This document shows positions 22,829-34,893 of a DNA stretch of 64,000 bases, piece after piece. Positions within the stretch are counted from its first letter, which is position 1. Every line of letters starts with the position of its first letter. The translations under genes and the position numbers were made by a program. The DNA comes from Sesamum alatum (Eukaryota; Streptophyta; Magnoliopsida; Lamiales; Pedaliaceae), in the NCBI GenBank assembly GCA_034509735.1, contig JACGWO010000006.1, positions 15,772,064 through 15,836,063 of the forward strand, given 5' to 3'. A model generated the notes under the pieces. The model ran no database searches. It was not told where the DNA came from and worked only from the letters and a program-made list of their open reading frames with translations.

Positions 22829-24227
22829 GTCTCGAGTATTAAGCATAGATGCCTAGTCAAGATAGGAACCGACGCCCAATTCCATACCCTAGACTAAGGC
22901 CGGGAGACGGTAGACGGAAGGATCGTACCCGTACGGAATCAACGCCTAAATGGACCGTTGCTAGACGGCCACCCATGGTAACGGGCCCTTGTGGGACACG
23001 GGCCCAAGTCTAGCTGAGGGTGAACCTAAAGGGTCACACACAAATCACCGAGGAGGTTGAGAGATCGACTTGGAGTCAATCTCGAAGGATAAATAAGTAA
23101 TTGGATTACTTAAGGGAAAGTCCATTGGATGGACGGGCCGATATTGTATCGGGCTTTCGTTTAATTGGTAAATTGAATTTTCGATTAAATATGGAAAGTT
23201 GAGACGTTGAGACGTTGGATCTTTTAATTGGATTAAAAGATCAACAGGAATAATTTAAATGGACATTAAATTGGATTTAATGTTGGGTTCGTCGTAATTG
23301 GATCACGATAAAACCCGGTCCGTTAAATTATACCCGAGAGGAGAATTAATTCCTATTTTGGAATAGGAAGAAGTTGGACTTCTTCCCTTAATTAAACATG
23401 GACGACATGCTCCCTTGGAGGAAGCAAAATCAGCCATGATTCATGCTAGGTGGTATGTTGACTTATCTCTTTTAGAAAGAGACAAATCAACTCCAATCAA
23501 GCTCTTCCCTTTGGTATGATTTGATCATACCATAAATTTTGGTAGGCTTGATTGAAGAATTGATGGTGATTGATTGGAATGAATCTAGACATCCTTGGAT
23601 GAACCTAGACACATTCAAATAATCACATTAATTATGTATATATATTAGAATATACAACACCAAGCATATGTGATTCATTATTCATCTTTTTCTAGGAAAA
23701 AGAGAAGACAAAAAAATGCTCTCCTCTCTCCCAAACTCTCGGCCTCTCTCCCTCTCTTACACTTGTGTTCTTCACTTGATTTTGAATCAAGAAGAAGAAC
23801 AAAGTAAGTTTAAGAGAGCACTAATTCATAGTGTTCTTCTCTTAAACTGATTCCTTCTTAAACCCGTTCTTTTCTAGCAAGAAGAACGTGTGTTTTCTTC
23901 CGGTGTGGTGTGGATCACCTTTGGAGAATCCATACGTTTGGATTTTGTGAGCATTCCGGAGAAGGAACAACGCAAGTAGCCGGGAGCATACACTAAATAA
24001 TCAAAGGTAGCGGTTTATTACGCTTTGCTTGATTTAATATACATCTATGCCCTATGTGTTTAAATATATGTTTTTAATATTTACACATCCTACATCGAAC
24101 ACCCGGTTGAGCACACAAGGGTACACCCCTTGGGATTCGTATTTTAAATTAGATTTGATTTAATTTACGCTATTTCCTCGCTTTCTCGCTTTCGCTCGTG
24201 CTCCCGGGTGGATCCGCTTGTCCTACA
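22829..24227 (+). repeat. B1 5' LTR, second part
   Basis: Starts with the duplicated GTCTC (22829-22833) and continues the B LTR (GAGTATTAAGCATAGATGCC) to TCCTACA before the PBS. Compared with B2 it lacks about 35 bp around 22955, removing part of the CACCTAGTCTCTAGTCCC block. The GGGCCC hairpin is at 22983-23005 and the ATCATACC dyad near 23493-23556. Confidence 0.92.
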
Positions 24228-24229
24228 AG

Positions 24230-24242
24230 TTGTATCAGAGCC
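24230..24242 (+). other. Primer binding site, B1
   Basis: TTGTATCAGAGCC, one mismatch (G to T) to the initiator tRNA-Met complement, two bases after the LTR end. B2 has a perfect site at the same distance. Confidence 0.85.
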
Positions 24243-25648
24243 CGGTTCGATGTAAGGGGCATAGATCTATGTGTTTGGTATGATCTACTTGCTTTTAATG
24301 GCTTTATTGGCATGTTAAATTGTATTAACATATGAGGAAATATGATAATTCAATTGTTTGGATTTAATGGACTTTTGGCATGGTTTATTTTGTTTGATTG
24401 GATCTAAAATTCCAGGCTTATTTTCAGAATAATATTACGGTTATTATTCTGAAATAGTTAAAAAAAAAATATTTCGATCAGACCGGCAGTGGCCGCGCGC
24501 AGGCGGGTGCCTGCGCGCGCGCGCCATGCTTGCGGACGCTGCGCACAGGCGCGAGCGCAGGGGCGCGCGCGCACTGTGCGCAGTCGGCCGCTGCTTGCCG
24601 AGGCCAGTGCGCGCGGCACAGAACGCGTGCGCGCAGGGCTCGCAGGCTTGCTGCCCGTGCGCGCGCGCGGCCGGCCGGCCAGCACAACGGCTGGGTCGTT
24701 CTGTGCCGTTTTTTCGACTTTTTTCAGAAAATTTGATTTTCCGTATTTTCTGCACAATATTATGAAAATATATTAATTTGGCATTTTTGATTTTGGAATA
24801 ATTGGATTATTCCTTGAATTAAATTTGCTTAATTAATTTGGGATTAATACATGCATTGGTTGCATTGTCTAAAATGTCCATTAAATTTGAAATTTGAATT
24901 TTGCATATTACTTGTATGTTTATGCTTTTGTGATGTTGGACATCACTTGGGTATTTGGAATATCCATTGGTTATTTATGCATGATTATTTGGAATAATTG
25001 TGTTATGTGAGTTGATGGAATCAATATGGGATGATCACAAGAGCCCTAGACCTTATGTATGGATGAATATATGATCATTTATTTTCTGTTGGGTGGGCAT
25101 GCGTGCCTCTTGTTTTTTGGGACTATCATCTCCCGTTTTATTAGCCTCATGATGTTAAGGCTTGTTTTCTTTATTACCAATGTATTACTTTCAGTTGTAA
25201 TGAGAGTAGATAGGATTGGTGAGGTTTTAATTTTAACAAGCAATTGGAGTCGGAGACCCCAAGGAGGAGCATCAAGGCGTGAAACAAGAAGCACTTCAAG
25301 GCCCATTGGAATGACAATGGGTTTATTATTATTGTAATAATTTAGGACCACCCTAAACAGACCATAGACTCACTGCGGGCTCAGTGGTCGCATAGGTTGG
25401 GCTTGTGATCATCCTAATAGGGGTATGCTATGTTTTATGCATGCGGCGTTTTTTATTTATCGCTTTAAATATTGAATATTTGTGCATGCTAAAACACCAT
25501 AATGTGATGAGGTCTCGGTCACACTCAAAACTCTCATTTGGTTTGACCAAATTTAATATTAGGCCCAGAACGGACTTGGATCAAAATGGTATTTTGGTCT
25601 GTCCGAGCCTTCCATCCACAACAATGTGGTGAGGAAGCTACCACTACC

Positions 25649-25763
25649 CAAGTGTGGTCTCACGAGTCGTGGCACACTTGGACTAGGGGAAAGCTACACC
25701 ATTGTTGTGAACAAAAAGACTGTACTCGTTGTCTCCCTGTCTCACGAGTCGTGGGGGGCGACA
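25649..25763 (+). promoter_or_regulatory. Twin leader hairpins, B1 copy
   Basis: Hairpin 1 (25649-25680): arms CAAGTGTG and CACACTTG pair perfectly around GTCT plus the core CACGAGTCGTG. Hairpin 2 (25730-25763): TGTC and CCC pair with GGG and GACA around TGTCT plus the core. Arm sequences differ from the A copies but still pair. Confidence 0.65.
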
Positions 25764-26016
25764 GTTTGAGGCATGATTTGGTTGATGGGTCGGACCCAAC
25801 ACTGAGTAACATGGTTCGCTTGCAGTCCTTGGAACCATGCGAATAGGTGAGGCAAAATATCTTGGGAATGTCATTGGATGAGAATGATATTAGATATCTC
25901 CCACGAGGTCGTCTTCATGTGAATCGTTAAAGCGGGGCATGGAGATTACGCTTGTGGATCCCAAGCCCACTAGGAAATGGTTTCCCGAAACTCCGCTTGA
26001 GAGTGGCGGACTTTCG

Positions 26017-26024
26017 TATAAATA
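26017..26024 (+). promoter_or_regulatory. Internal TATA-like box, B1 leader
   Basis: TATAAATA in the context CTTTCGTATAAATAGTGGGA, about 98 bp before the gag ATG, the same context as in A1 and Element 2. Confidence 0.4.
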
Positions 26025-26121
26025 GTGGGAGGGTTAAAGACTAAAAGACCAAGTCTTCAACTTGAACAATAATATTACCATCATCTGCTAATTTCTGCTT
26101 TACATTTTCATTAATGTAGAT

Positions 26122-27219
26122 ATGTCTAAGAACCCATTAACCATGATTCTCGAGACTAACAAATTCAACGGAACGAACTACTCGGACTGGCTGAGAAACC
26201 TGAGGATTGTCCTCGATTTCGAGAACCAAGGCTACGTCTTGGACGAGCCGCCACCGAGCGACTTACAGGAGGGGTCCACGCTTGAAGAACGTTTGACGTT
26301 CGAGAAATGGCATGAGGACAACCGGAAAGTACGCAGTATCATACTGGCTTCGATGTCTAACGACATCCAGAAGCAGTATGAGAGGCTGGACAACGTCTAC
26401 GCCATAGTGCTCCGCATGAACGAGGTTTATGCGGTTCCGGGTGGCGGCATATTAGATATGCCGCCACAAAAGCATTATTTGGCACCAAGCTCGCTGAAGG
26501 AGCGTCTGTACAGAGTCATGGGTCAAATGCTCTCCCTAGTGGAGAAACTCGAGGACATTAAAGCTGGGCTTAACAATGACACATACATTGACGTAATCCT
26601 CCAGTCGCTTCCTCCATCCTATGACCCGTTTATTGTAAACTACAACATGAACGGACTTGAGAAGTCTATTCATGAGTTGATCAACATGCTGGTCCAATAC
26701 GAGGCAACGACCCACAAGTCGGCGCCGGAGATATTGATAGGAGAGGCTTCGACCTCCAAGGCGAATGGCAAGAGGGCCGGACGCTGGAAGAGGAAGATGG
26801 GTAAAGGGAAGACGGTTGCGGCCCCTGCTCGCGCTCCGGGCATCCCTGTTGCTCCGGTTGGACCGAGCATAGGGAAAGGGAAGGCCCGTGGTTCTCAGCG
26901 GTCCAAGGCAAGTGATGTTTGCATGCATTGCAAAGGAAAAGGGCATTGGAAGAGGGAGTGCCCACAACTCCTCTCCAACCCAGGTGTGTTTGTGGTTGAA
27001 TTTAATATGATTACTAATTCTGCTTCATGGGTATTGGATACCGGGTGTGGTGCTCACATCTGCAATGATTTGCAGGCACCGGAAAGAAGCAGAAGGCTAA
27101 CCAAGGATGAGATGATCCTGAGGCTAGGCGATGGCAAGGCCGTTACTGCGGAGGCCGTAGGATCACTAGAGTTAGCCATTAGTAGTCATGTTAGGATTGT
27201 ACTGAACGACTGTTTCTAT
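26122..27219 (+). pseudogene. gag-protease, B1 (5' part, split by Element 2)
   Basis: Open from ATG (MSKNPLTMILETNKFNG) to the Element 2 junction. CCHC knuckle CMHCKGKGHWKREC at 26920-26961; protease motif DTG at 27037-27045 in WVLDTGCGAHIC. Roughly residues 106-135 read differently from B2 and family A because two small indels (about 26436 and 26525) cancel, leaving a block of altered protein in Gag. The frame ends at DCFY, immediately before the insertion. The next codons continue after Element 2. Family B Gag differs from A mainly in the basic segment before the knuckle. Confidence 0.9.
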
Positions 27220-29194
27220 TGAAAGGAATTGTGGATCGTCCCGGGAAAAGCGCGAATGCGGAAGCGCGGTATAATTAAAAATAAATGCGGAATTTAAACA
27301 TGCTTTAAATTAAAGAACACGTTTCAAAGGGTGTGCCTTTGAAATTCCCGGGTGTTCGGTGTATCTCATGAATAATAAAACATAAAAGAATCATGGAGGC
27401 CATAGGGTGGAAAATTAAAAGGGACGAAAATCATAAACGAGACCTACCCGTTGTCGTTTTCGTCTTCAACGGCTACACGCGTTGTTCCCCGTTTTGCACC
27501 AAGATCTCGTTCTTGAGACCCTCCAAATCGTGACACACGATCCACCCACGTATCTTGCACGTCGTGCTAGCAACGAACAAGTTTATATTTTGGAGTGGAT
27601 GAATCAACAACACGTTATGAATTAACGGTATTGATTCATCAAGTTCTAATGTTCCAAGAACAAGAGAACAAAGAAAAATAATTTTCTTGGAGTGTGTGAG
27701 AGAGAGAGGGCGGACGAGATAGAGGGAGAGAGAGCCGAGTTGTGTGTGTGTGTTGTGTGTGTTGGAATTTCATCATCCTTCAACTTGTAGGATGCTAGGG
27801 GTTTATATAGAAGAGGAGTCTGATCCTCTTTAAACTCCTCTTTCAAGAACTCTATTTTGACTAGGATTTTGACCTAGTCAAAGTCCTAGTCAAAGTAGTG
27901 TTTTGACCTAGTCAAAACAATCCTAGCCATCCATCTCTCCCATTCATCTCACCGTTGATTTAATGGAATATTTAAAACCTATTTAAATATTTCCAAGAGG
28001 CTAAAATAAATATAAATATTATTTAAGCCCATTAAATAAATCCCTTTGATAAATCTAATTTATCAATTTAATTCCTTATATCTAATAGAAGGAATTATTT
28101 CTCCAAGAAAAATAAAGAACCCGATTAAATCCAATTTAATCATTCCTTCACTCCAATATTTAATTCCTAATTAAATATCTAAATGTGTGTGGATAGTGTG
28201 TGACTCTTTAGGTTCACCTTTCAGCTAGACTTGGTCGGATTCCTAGAATCCTTCCGTTACCATGGGTGGCCATCTAGCAACGGTCCATGGCACTAGAGAC
28301 TAGGTGAAATATTCAGGGATGAACATTTAGGCTCTAACAGTACACTTGTCCTTCTGTCTTCGGTCTCATCACTTAGAGTCTAGGGCACGGATAATGCAGG
28401 TACCCATTTTGGACCTAAGTGTCGGTCTGTCCTCACTAAACGCCGCAAGGGAATCCTTCCCTTCTGTTCAGTCACTGTGGCCACAGTTTTAGGGACAAGA
28501 CCTAGAGTATACATGAGACTCAACTGCCAAAACCTATTGACAGGAGACAGATCCTTTCTTGGAAACTACTGTCACTTTGCACACCAGAACTGTACTAGAC
28601 ATGGCTTATGACTACCAAAGAGAATTCTTGCAATCTCTCACCATATCTAAGATACAGCCCTGATGTACAGGTAAACTCAGCAATTCCTCAAGCCAAAGGA
28701 CTTGACCTGTACCGTTGGAATCGGGAATATACGTCATACCTAGCAGACCATACTCAAGGTCCTCCGTAAGACGGTTCCCACGAGTCACCTCAGTCAGTTG
28801 CGTCCTAGCATGCTAACCCACTAACACTGCTTAGACGACCCTCGTCACCCGTCGATGAAACACGACAGCAGGTGCTTAGTGCAAGTCTCAAATGGAATCC
28901 CGGTACCCATTTTCGGGATTCCTTGACTTGGAGATTTCCGGACTGATTCGGGAAGACTGATTCCATGGACCTACCTCCAAGCATAGTCCCAGTCCCCGAA
29001 ATTGATTCTCAGTCCGTGGGCTTTGTTTGCGTAGTGAACAGATGTGGAAAACAAATATAAGTGAACACAAACAAAGTGATGCCAAATGAAATTCACTTCT
29101 TTATTCATTAATGATTTATCAAACACCTATAATTGTATAGACATAGGTTACATATACCCGCCAAAATTGGCTTACATGGTCACCTATTCTAACA
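27220..29194 (-). repeat. Element 2 3' LTR
   Basis: 1,975 bp, TG...CA on the minus strand, ending GATCCACAATTCCTTTCA. TATA near 27801-27810, with a W-box cluster at about 27855-27920 (GACTAGGATTTTGACCTAG). Carries the CATGG block and the GGATTC hairpin near 28239-28253. Confidence 0.95.
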
Positions 29195-29205
29195 ATCTCC
29201 CACTT
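29195..29205 (-). other. Polypurine tract, Element 2
   Basis: AAGTGGGAGAT on the minus strand next to the 3' LTR, identical to Element 1. Confidence 0.85.
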
Positions 29206-29210
29206 GACCT

Positions 29211-30023
29211 TTAAAGCCAATCACCCATATGCCTAATCCCCATCTTCTCAAGATGTTGCGTATGAGCACTCTGCGACATAGGCTTTGTCAGCGGGTCTAC
29301 TGTGTTGTCTGCTGAGTTGACTCGGTCCATCCGAACTTCACCTCTTCCTACCATTTCTCTAAGAAGATGGTAGCGTCTAAGAATGTGTTTGGAACGGTGA
29401 TGAGATCTCGGTTCCTTTGCTTGCGCTATTGCGCCGTTGTTATCACAGAAGATGACAACAGGCTTGGCGATGCTAGGCACCACACCCAACTCTTGGATGT
29501 AGTTTCTCATCCAAACCGCTTCCTTAGCAGCTTCTGAAGCTGCTATGTATTCAGCCTCAGTGGTGGAGTCAGCAGTGGTTGCTTGCTTGGAACTTTTCCA
29601 AGCCACTACTCCTCCGTTGAGTTTGAATACATACCCCGATTGAGACTTGGCATCATCGTCTTCAGACTGGAAGCTAGCGTCGCTAAAGCCTTCCAAAATT
29701 AGTTCTCCATTGCCATAGACCAAGAACATTTCCTTAGTCCTCCTAAGGTACTTAAGGATGCCCTTAACGGCATTCCAATGTGTCTCTCCTGCACAGGACT
29801 GATATCTGCTTGTCACGCTCAAAGCGTATGCAATGTCAGGCCTGGTGCAATGGACCGTATATTGGATGCTACCTACGGCAGAAGCATAGGGGATGACTTT
29901 CATCTTTTCAAGTTCCTCATCAGTCTGTGGGGACTGCTTCTTGGATAACTTGATCCCATGCCTCATTGGAAGGAATCCTCGTTTGGAGTTGTCCATTCGA
30001 TATCTCTTTAGGACTTTCTCCAT
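29211..30023 (-). pseudogene. RT connection and RNase H, Element 2
   Basis: A 270-codon open stretch from MEKVLKRYRMDNSK to HLEKMGIRHMGDWL. The RNase H residues are present: EGFSDASFQ (Asp), TTEAEYIAA (Glu), CDNNGAIA (Asp). It is separated from the RT frame by an extra T in a short T-run near 30030. The domain itself looks undamaged. It belongs to the single copia polyprotein, so this ATG is not a natural start. Confidence 0.9.
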
Positions 30024-31647
30024 ATACGAGTTTTTGGGTGAGCCCTAACATCCTTTTAGATCTGTCCCTGACAATCTGGATGCCTAGGATGTAGGAGGCT
30101 TCACCCAAGTCCTTCATGGAAAACTTTGTTGACAACCATGCTTTTGTGTTTCCTAACATTCTGACGTCATTACCAATGAGCAGAATGTCATCCACGTAAA
30201 GCACTAGGAACACTATAGAGCTCCCACTGACCTTCTTGTATACACAAGGGTCGGATTCGTTTTTGATGAAGTCATATCCCCGTATTACTTCATCAAATCG
30301 AATGTTCCAACTTCGGGATGCTTGTTTGAGGCCATAGATGGACTTCTGGAGACGACAGACCTTCTGTTCTTCTCCAGTGACCGTGAAACCCTCCGGCTGA
30401 TCCATATAGATCTCTTCTTCAACGAAACCGTTGAGGAAGGCCGTTTTCACGTCCATCTGCCATATTTCATAGTCATACCATGTTGCTATGGCAAGCAGGA
30501 TCCGAATGGACTTAGCCATGGCTACTGGCGAGTAGGTATCCTCAAAATCGACCCCGGGTCGTTGAGTGTATCCCTTAGCTACAAGCCTAGCCTTAAAGGT
30601 TGTGACTTCTCCATCAACGCCGAGTTTGCGCTTGTAGACCCACTTACAGCCCACTGGCTTAACACCTTTTGGTGGATCTACAAGTCTCCAAACTTGGTTC
30701 TCGCTCATGGAGTCCATTTCGGTCTTCATGGCCTCAAGCCATTTCCCGGAGTCGATGTCAGACATCGCTTCCCCGTATGTCTTAGGATCGTTATCCAGAA
30801 GATCGGTCGCACCTAGAAACCCATATCTCACTGGAGGTCTGGATTCTCTAGTGGACCTACGGAGGACGGGAACGTTAGTGGTGACTGTGGGCGCTGACTG
30901 TATCGGAGCCGGCGGTTCAGGGGCCGGGACTGGCCTTTCTTGAGGTTGTCCTTCATGCCTAGCATGTTGGACTTCTCTAGGTTGGTCAGCCCTCCGTGCG
31001 TTTATCCTAAATCCTCTTGGTGAGGTTTCCGCGGCTATTTCTGATGGCTGAGTTCCATCACTTGATTCCTCAAGAATCAGCTCATCAGGTTGGATATCTT
31101 TCGGGAAGCCTTGCTCCAAGAATACTGCATTCCTTGAAACAAATACCTTTTGTTCCAAAGGGTCATAAAAGTAATAACCCGCAGTTTCTCTAGGGTATCC
31201 AACGAACCTGCATAGGCTAGACCTGGATTCTAGCTTATCTCCCACTAACCTCTTGACGTATGCGAGGCTACCCCACACTTTCAAGTAGTTGTAGGACGCA
31301 GGCTTGCCGTGCCATATCTCATATGGCGTTTGGGTCAATGCACTGGTAGGCGCCAAATTCAACAACTTGGCTGCCGTTTCTAATGCATAACCCCAAAACG
31401 ATAAGGGCAATTTGGTAAAACTCATCATGGACCGAACCATGTCCAACAGGGTTCGGTTCCTCCTTTCAGAGACGCCATTTAACTGTGGTGTTCCGGGAGG
31501 TGTCCATTCCGATATTATACCATTTTCTTTTAGATAATCTAGGAATTCGGCACTAAGGTATTCACCGCCTCGGTCTGACCGTAGGACTTTAATTTTGCAG
31601 TTGGTTTGGTTCTCCACTTCAAAGCCTGAATTCTTTAAACCTCTCAA
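29920..31647 (-). pseudogene. Integrase core C-part plus reverse transcriptase, Element 2
   Basis: An open stretch of about 575 codons holding the second integrase Asp (31573-31575, SDRGGEYL) and the Glu (31465-31467, NGVSERRN), spaced D-X35-E, then the integrase tail, a Pro-rich linker with RRSTRESRPP, and a full RT palm with YVDD at 30187-30198. It goes out of frame near 30030. Extra bases near 31621 break the link to the upstream integrase half. RT and RNase H are otherwise well kept. This is the best preserved RT in the window. Confidence 0.9.
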
Positions 31648-32548
31648 GAGCTTCAGACTTGTACCTCATCAGGTAAACATAACCGTACCGTGAATGGTCA
31701 TCGGTGAAGGTTATGAAGTAGGAGAACCCACCTCGGGCCTGCGTCCTTAGTGGTCCACATACGTCTGTATGGACCAAGTCCAACAGACCTGTGGCAAGCC
31801 TGCTTTGTCCTACAAAGGGCTTCTTGGTCATTTTCCCTCTTAGACAAGACTCACAAGTTGGTAGATCACTCAAGTCCCCAACCTCTAGGTTCTTTGAGTC
31901 TACCAACCTTTTCATCCTATCTTGGGGTATGTGACCTAGCCTAGCGTGCCACAGACGTGCGTTCCCGTTATTATCTAATTTCCGTTTGTGTTGAGCGTTA
32001 AGAACGAAATTTGTTTGTTGCAAGATATAGAGCCCGTTATGTAATGTACCAAGTAGATGAGCAATACCACACCTCATCAAATAAAAGCAATTTTTATTGA
32101 TTCTGAACTCATAACCACTATTGTCCAACAATGGAATGGAAATGCTGTTCTTAATCATACTAGGTACAAAATAAACCTGCTCTAATTCTATGCTAATGGT
32201 ATCACTAATTACTAAAGTGGCGGATCCTACTGCTTCTGCCGAGATGGCCTTGCCATTTCCGAGCTTCAGGATCATGTCCCCGCTACTTAGTTTTCTGCTT
32301 CTTTTCAGCACCTGCAAATGATTGCAAATGTGAGCTCCACAGCCGGTATCCAATACCCAAGAGGCAGAATTAGTGACCATGTTAACCTCAATCACAAATA
32401 TACCTTGGTTTGAGAAGAGTTTGGGGCACTCTCTCTTCCAATGCCCTTTCTCACGGCAGTTGATACATATGTCATATGCCTTTGACTGTTTCCTTGGAGA
32501 CAACCTTTCCCTTTCCTTTGCCTTTCCCCTCTTTGGCAATGGGAACAC
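31619..32548 (-). pseudogene. Knuckle, protease and integrase N-part, Element 2
   Basis: In order: CCHC knuckle (32426-32467), protease DTG (32342-32350), pre-integrase segment (SGYEFRINKNCFYL), HHCC zinc region (WHARLGHIPQDRM to LPTCESC) and the first catalytic Asp (HTDVCGP, 31763-31765). The frame is lost near 31621 between the first and second catalytic Asp. On the gag side an extra base near 32490 in the Lys-rich segment shifts the frame before the knuckle. Confidence 0.9.
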
Positions 32549-33266
32549 TCTGAGTGTTCGTAGCTGCTATGACGGCTTTTCCCTTCCCTTTCTTCTTTTT
32601 CCAACGTCCGGCACCCTTGCCTTTCGTCTTGGAAGTTGAAGTACCTCCAAACAATACCGAAGGTGTGGACTTCTTAGTCGTTGCCTCGTATTGCACCAAC
32701 ATATTGATCAACTCATGAATGCCTTTCTCAAGTGTATTCATGTTATAGTTGACGATAAATTGGTCGAAGGAGGGTGGGAGTGACTGAAGGATCACATCTA
32801 TGTACGTTTCGTTATCGAGACCTGCCTTTAGGTCCTCGAGCTTTTCCACTAGGGTAAGCATTTTAACCCCATGCTCTTGTACAGAGGATCCTTCTGTCAT
32901 TTTTGTTCCAAAGAACGCCTTGGTCGCGACATACCTAGTATGCCGGTCCGGGACTGCATAGCAATCTTTAAGGCGAGCCATAATGGAAGGGACATCGTCT
33001 AGCCTTTCATATTGCTTCTGAATCTCATTGGTCATCGAAGCAAGTATGACGCTACGGACCTTCCGGTTATCCTTTTGCCAAGTCTCGAACGTCTCACGTT
33101 CTTCTGGCGTGGATCCTTCCGGTAAGGTCCTAGGGAGAGGCTCGTCCATGACGTAGCCTTGGTTCTCGTAATCTAGGACTATCCTGAGATTGCGCAACCA
33201 GTCGTTGTAATTTGTTCCATTGAATTTGTTTGTCTCAAGAATGGTTGATAGTGGGTTCTTAGACAT
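32472..33266 (-). pseudogene. gag, Element 2
   Basis: Gag from MSKNPLSTILETNKFNG (ATG ends at 33266). The open frame extends 30 codons further upstream but I start at the methionine shared by every copy. The body matches Element 1 closely with no stop. The frame leaves at about 32490, just before the knuckle, so Gag would lack its RNA-binding C-terminus. Confidence 0.9.
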
Positions 33267-33634
33267 TTTAAATCTACATTTAGAAAACAACGCGCGATCA
33301 GCAGAAAATAAAGACGGTGGTTTGATGAAATAATTAAATGCTTGGTCTTTAGTCATTTAATCCTCCCACTATTTATACGAAAACACGGTACTCTCAAACG
33401 TGATTTTCGGGAAATCCTTTCCTAGTGGGCTTGGGATCCACAGCGATTTTTCCCATACCCCGCTTTTACGATTCGCATGGAAAAGATCCTGTGGGAGGTA
33501 TTCCATACCATTCTCGTTCCACGAGATTCCCAAGATTATTGCCTCACCCTTTCGCATGATCCCGAAGACTCCAAGCGAATCATGCTAATTGGGCGTTAGA
33601 CCCCACCCAATCGACCGAGCCACAGACCCACTGG

Positions 33635-33743
33635 TACCCCCACGACTCGTGAGACAGGTAACAGCAGCCCATTTTTCGTTCATGACACAGTGCAGCTTCT
33701 TTTAAGTACAATAACGTGCCACGACTCGTGAGACCACGCTATT
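33635..33743 (-). promoter_or_regulatory. Twin leader hairpins, Element 2 copy
   Basis: Plus-strand view: TACC (33635-33638) with GGTA (33657-33660), and AATAACGTG (33710-33718) with CACGCTATT (33735-33743), each around the exact core CACGACTCGTG. Confidence 0.6.
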
Positions 33744-34770
33744 GACCTAAAACAGCTTCCTCACTGTGCCATGGATTGGAAGGCATGGACAAACTCCTAG
33801 AGTTCATGTCCATTTTATCTAGGGTCTAATATTTCAACATTGGTCCAACCAATGTGAGAGTAGTGAATGACCGAGATCTCATAATATATCCATACATTCA
33901 TCCATAATGCATAAATAAAATCCATCCATAGCAGTTATATGATAAATAAAAGCCATTCATCCATCATAATAACCACATGCAAAATTAAAGCCTAGCACGC
34001 CCCTGTTGGATGATCACGAGCCCGAATCCTATGCGATCCACTGAGCCCGCAGTGGATCTATGGTCAATCTAGGGTTGGTCCTATACTATTACAATAATAG
34101 TAACCCAATCATCATGCTGATGGGCCTTGGTCTCTTTTCCTCTTTCTTCACTTCATGGAAAACTCCAAGGGACCTCCGGTCTGGGCTCTCCATGTGGTCC
34201 TTCCTTCTTCTCCATCAATTACAAAAATGGAAACCTCACTCCTAGTCTACTCTCATTACATATTAAAAAGTAGAAACCCCAGCGAAAACCCGGGGGGAGT
34301 ACATAAGGAGGGAGGTAGAAAGCCTTATTATTCCAAGGCACTAGAAAGAGAGAAGGAGAAAGCAGTTAAAGAGGCACACAGGCCCAACAGAAAATTAAAC
34401 CATACATCCGGTCTAGGGCTCGTGATCATCCATTTCCATCCAACACACATAATCACATGATCCAATCACATAATTACAATATACCAATAATTCATGATTT
34501 CCAATCATAATAATCCAAAACAGAAATAAATGATCATGTGCGCAACGTGTGAAAAATAAAACACAAATATTGGTAATAATATTTTTCTCGTTTTAGGAAA
34601 ACCTTTCCTCATTATTTTAAGTAAAATAACCCCGGGATTCCAAATCCAATTTATTTTACTCCTAAAATAATGTCTTTAGAAATTTAGGCAAAATTGAACC
34701 CAAAAACGAATTTTCAGAATTAATTCAAAATTAAAACTGAAAAGTAAATAAAAAATAAAAAAAAATAATA

Positions 34771-34791
34771 CTAGGGTTTCAAAAACCCTAG
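34771..34791. promoter_or_regulatory. Inverted telo-box pair, Element 2
   Basis: Arms CTAGGGTTT and AAACCCTAG around a 3-base centre, next to the GC-rich array, as in Element 1. Confidence 0.55.
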
Positions 34792-34893
34792 CTGCAGCAG
34801 CCGCCGCCACCGGCAGCAGCCGGCCGACCGTGCGCGCAGGGCAGCAAGCCCAGCCTGCCCGCCCTGCGCGCGCGCAGGCACTGCCTGGCCGGG

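Larger units (their letters stand above)
24228..26121 (+). mobile_element. B1 leader
   Basis: Leader of about 1.9 kb: AT-rich start, GC-rich tract 24481-24690, AT-rich middle, the shared TGATCACAAGAGCCCTAGACC phrase near 25035, twin hairpins 25649-25763, internal TATAAATA 26017-26024, then gag. The GC tract includes a perfect 10-bp stem, GCGCGCAGGC (24495-24504) with GCCTGCGCGC (24509-24518), like the A arrays but with loop GGGT. Confidence 0.82.

Noticed and set aside
26536..26967. Antisense open frames across gag (also 17702-18111, 30322-30943, 38500-38913, 58181-58586)
   Set aside because: Shadows of the sense gag, integrase or RT frames, with no features of their own.
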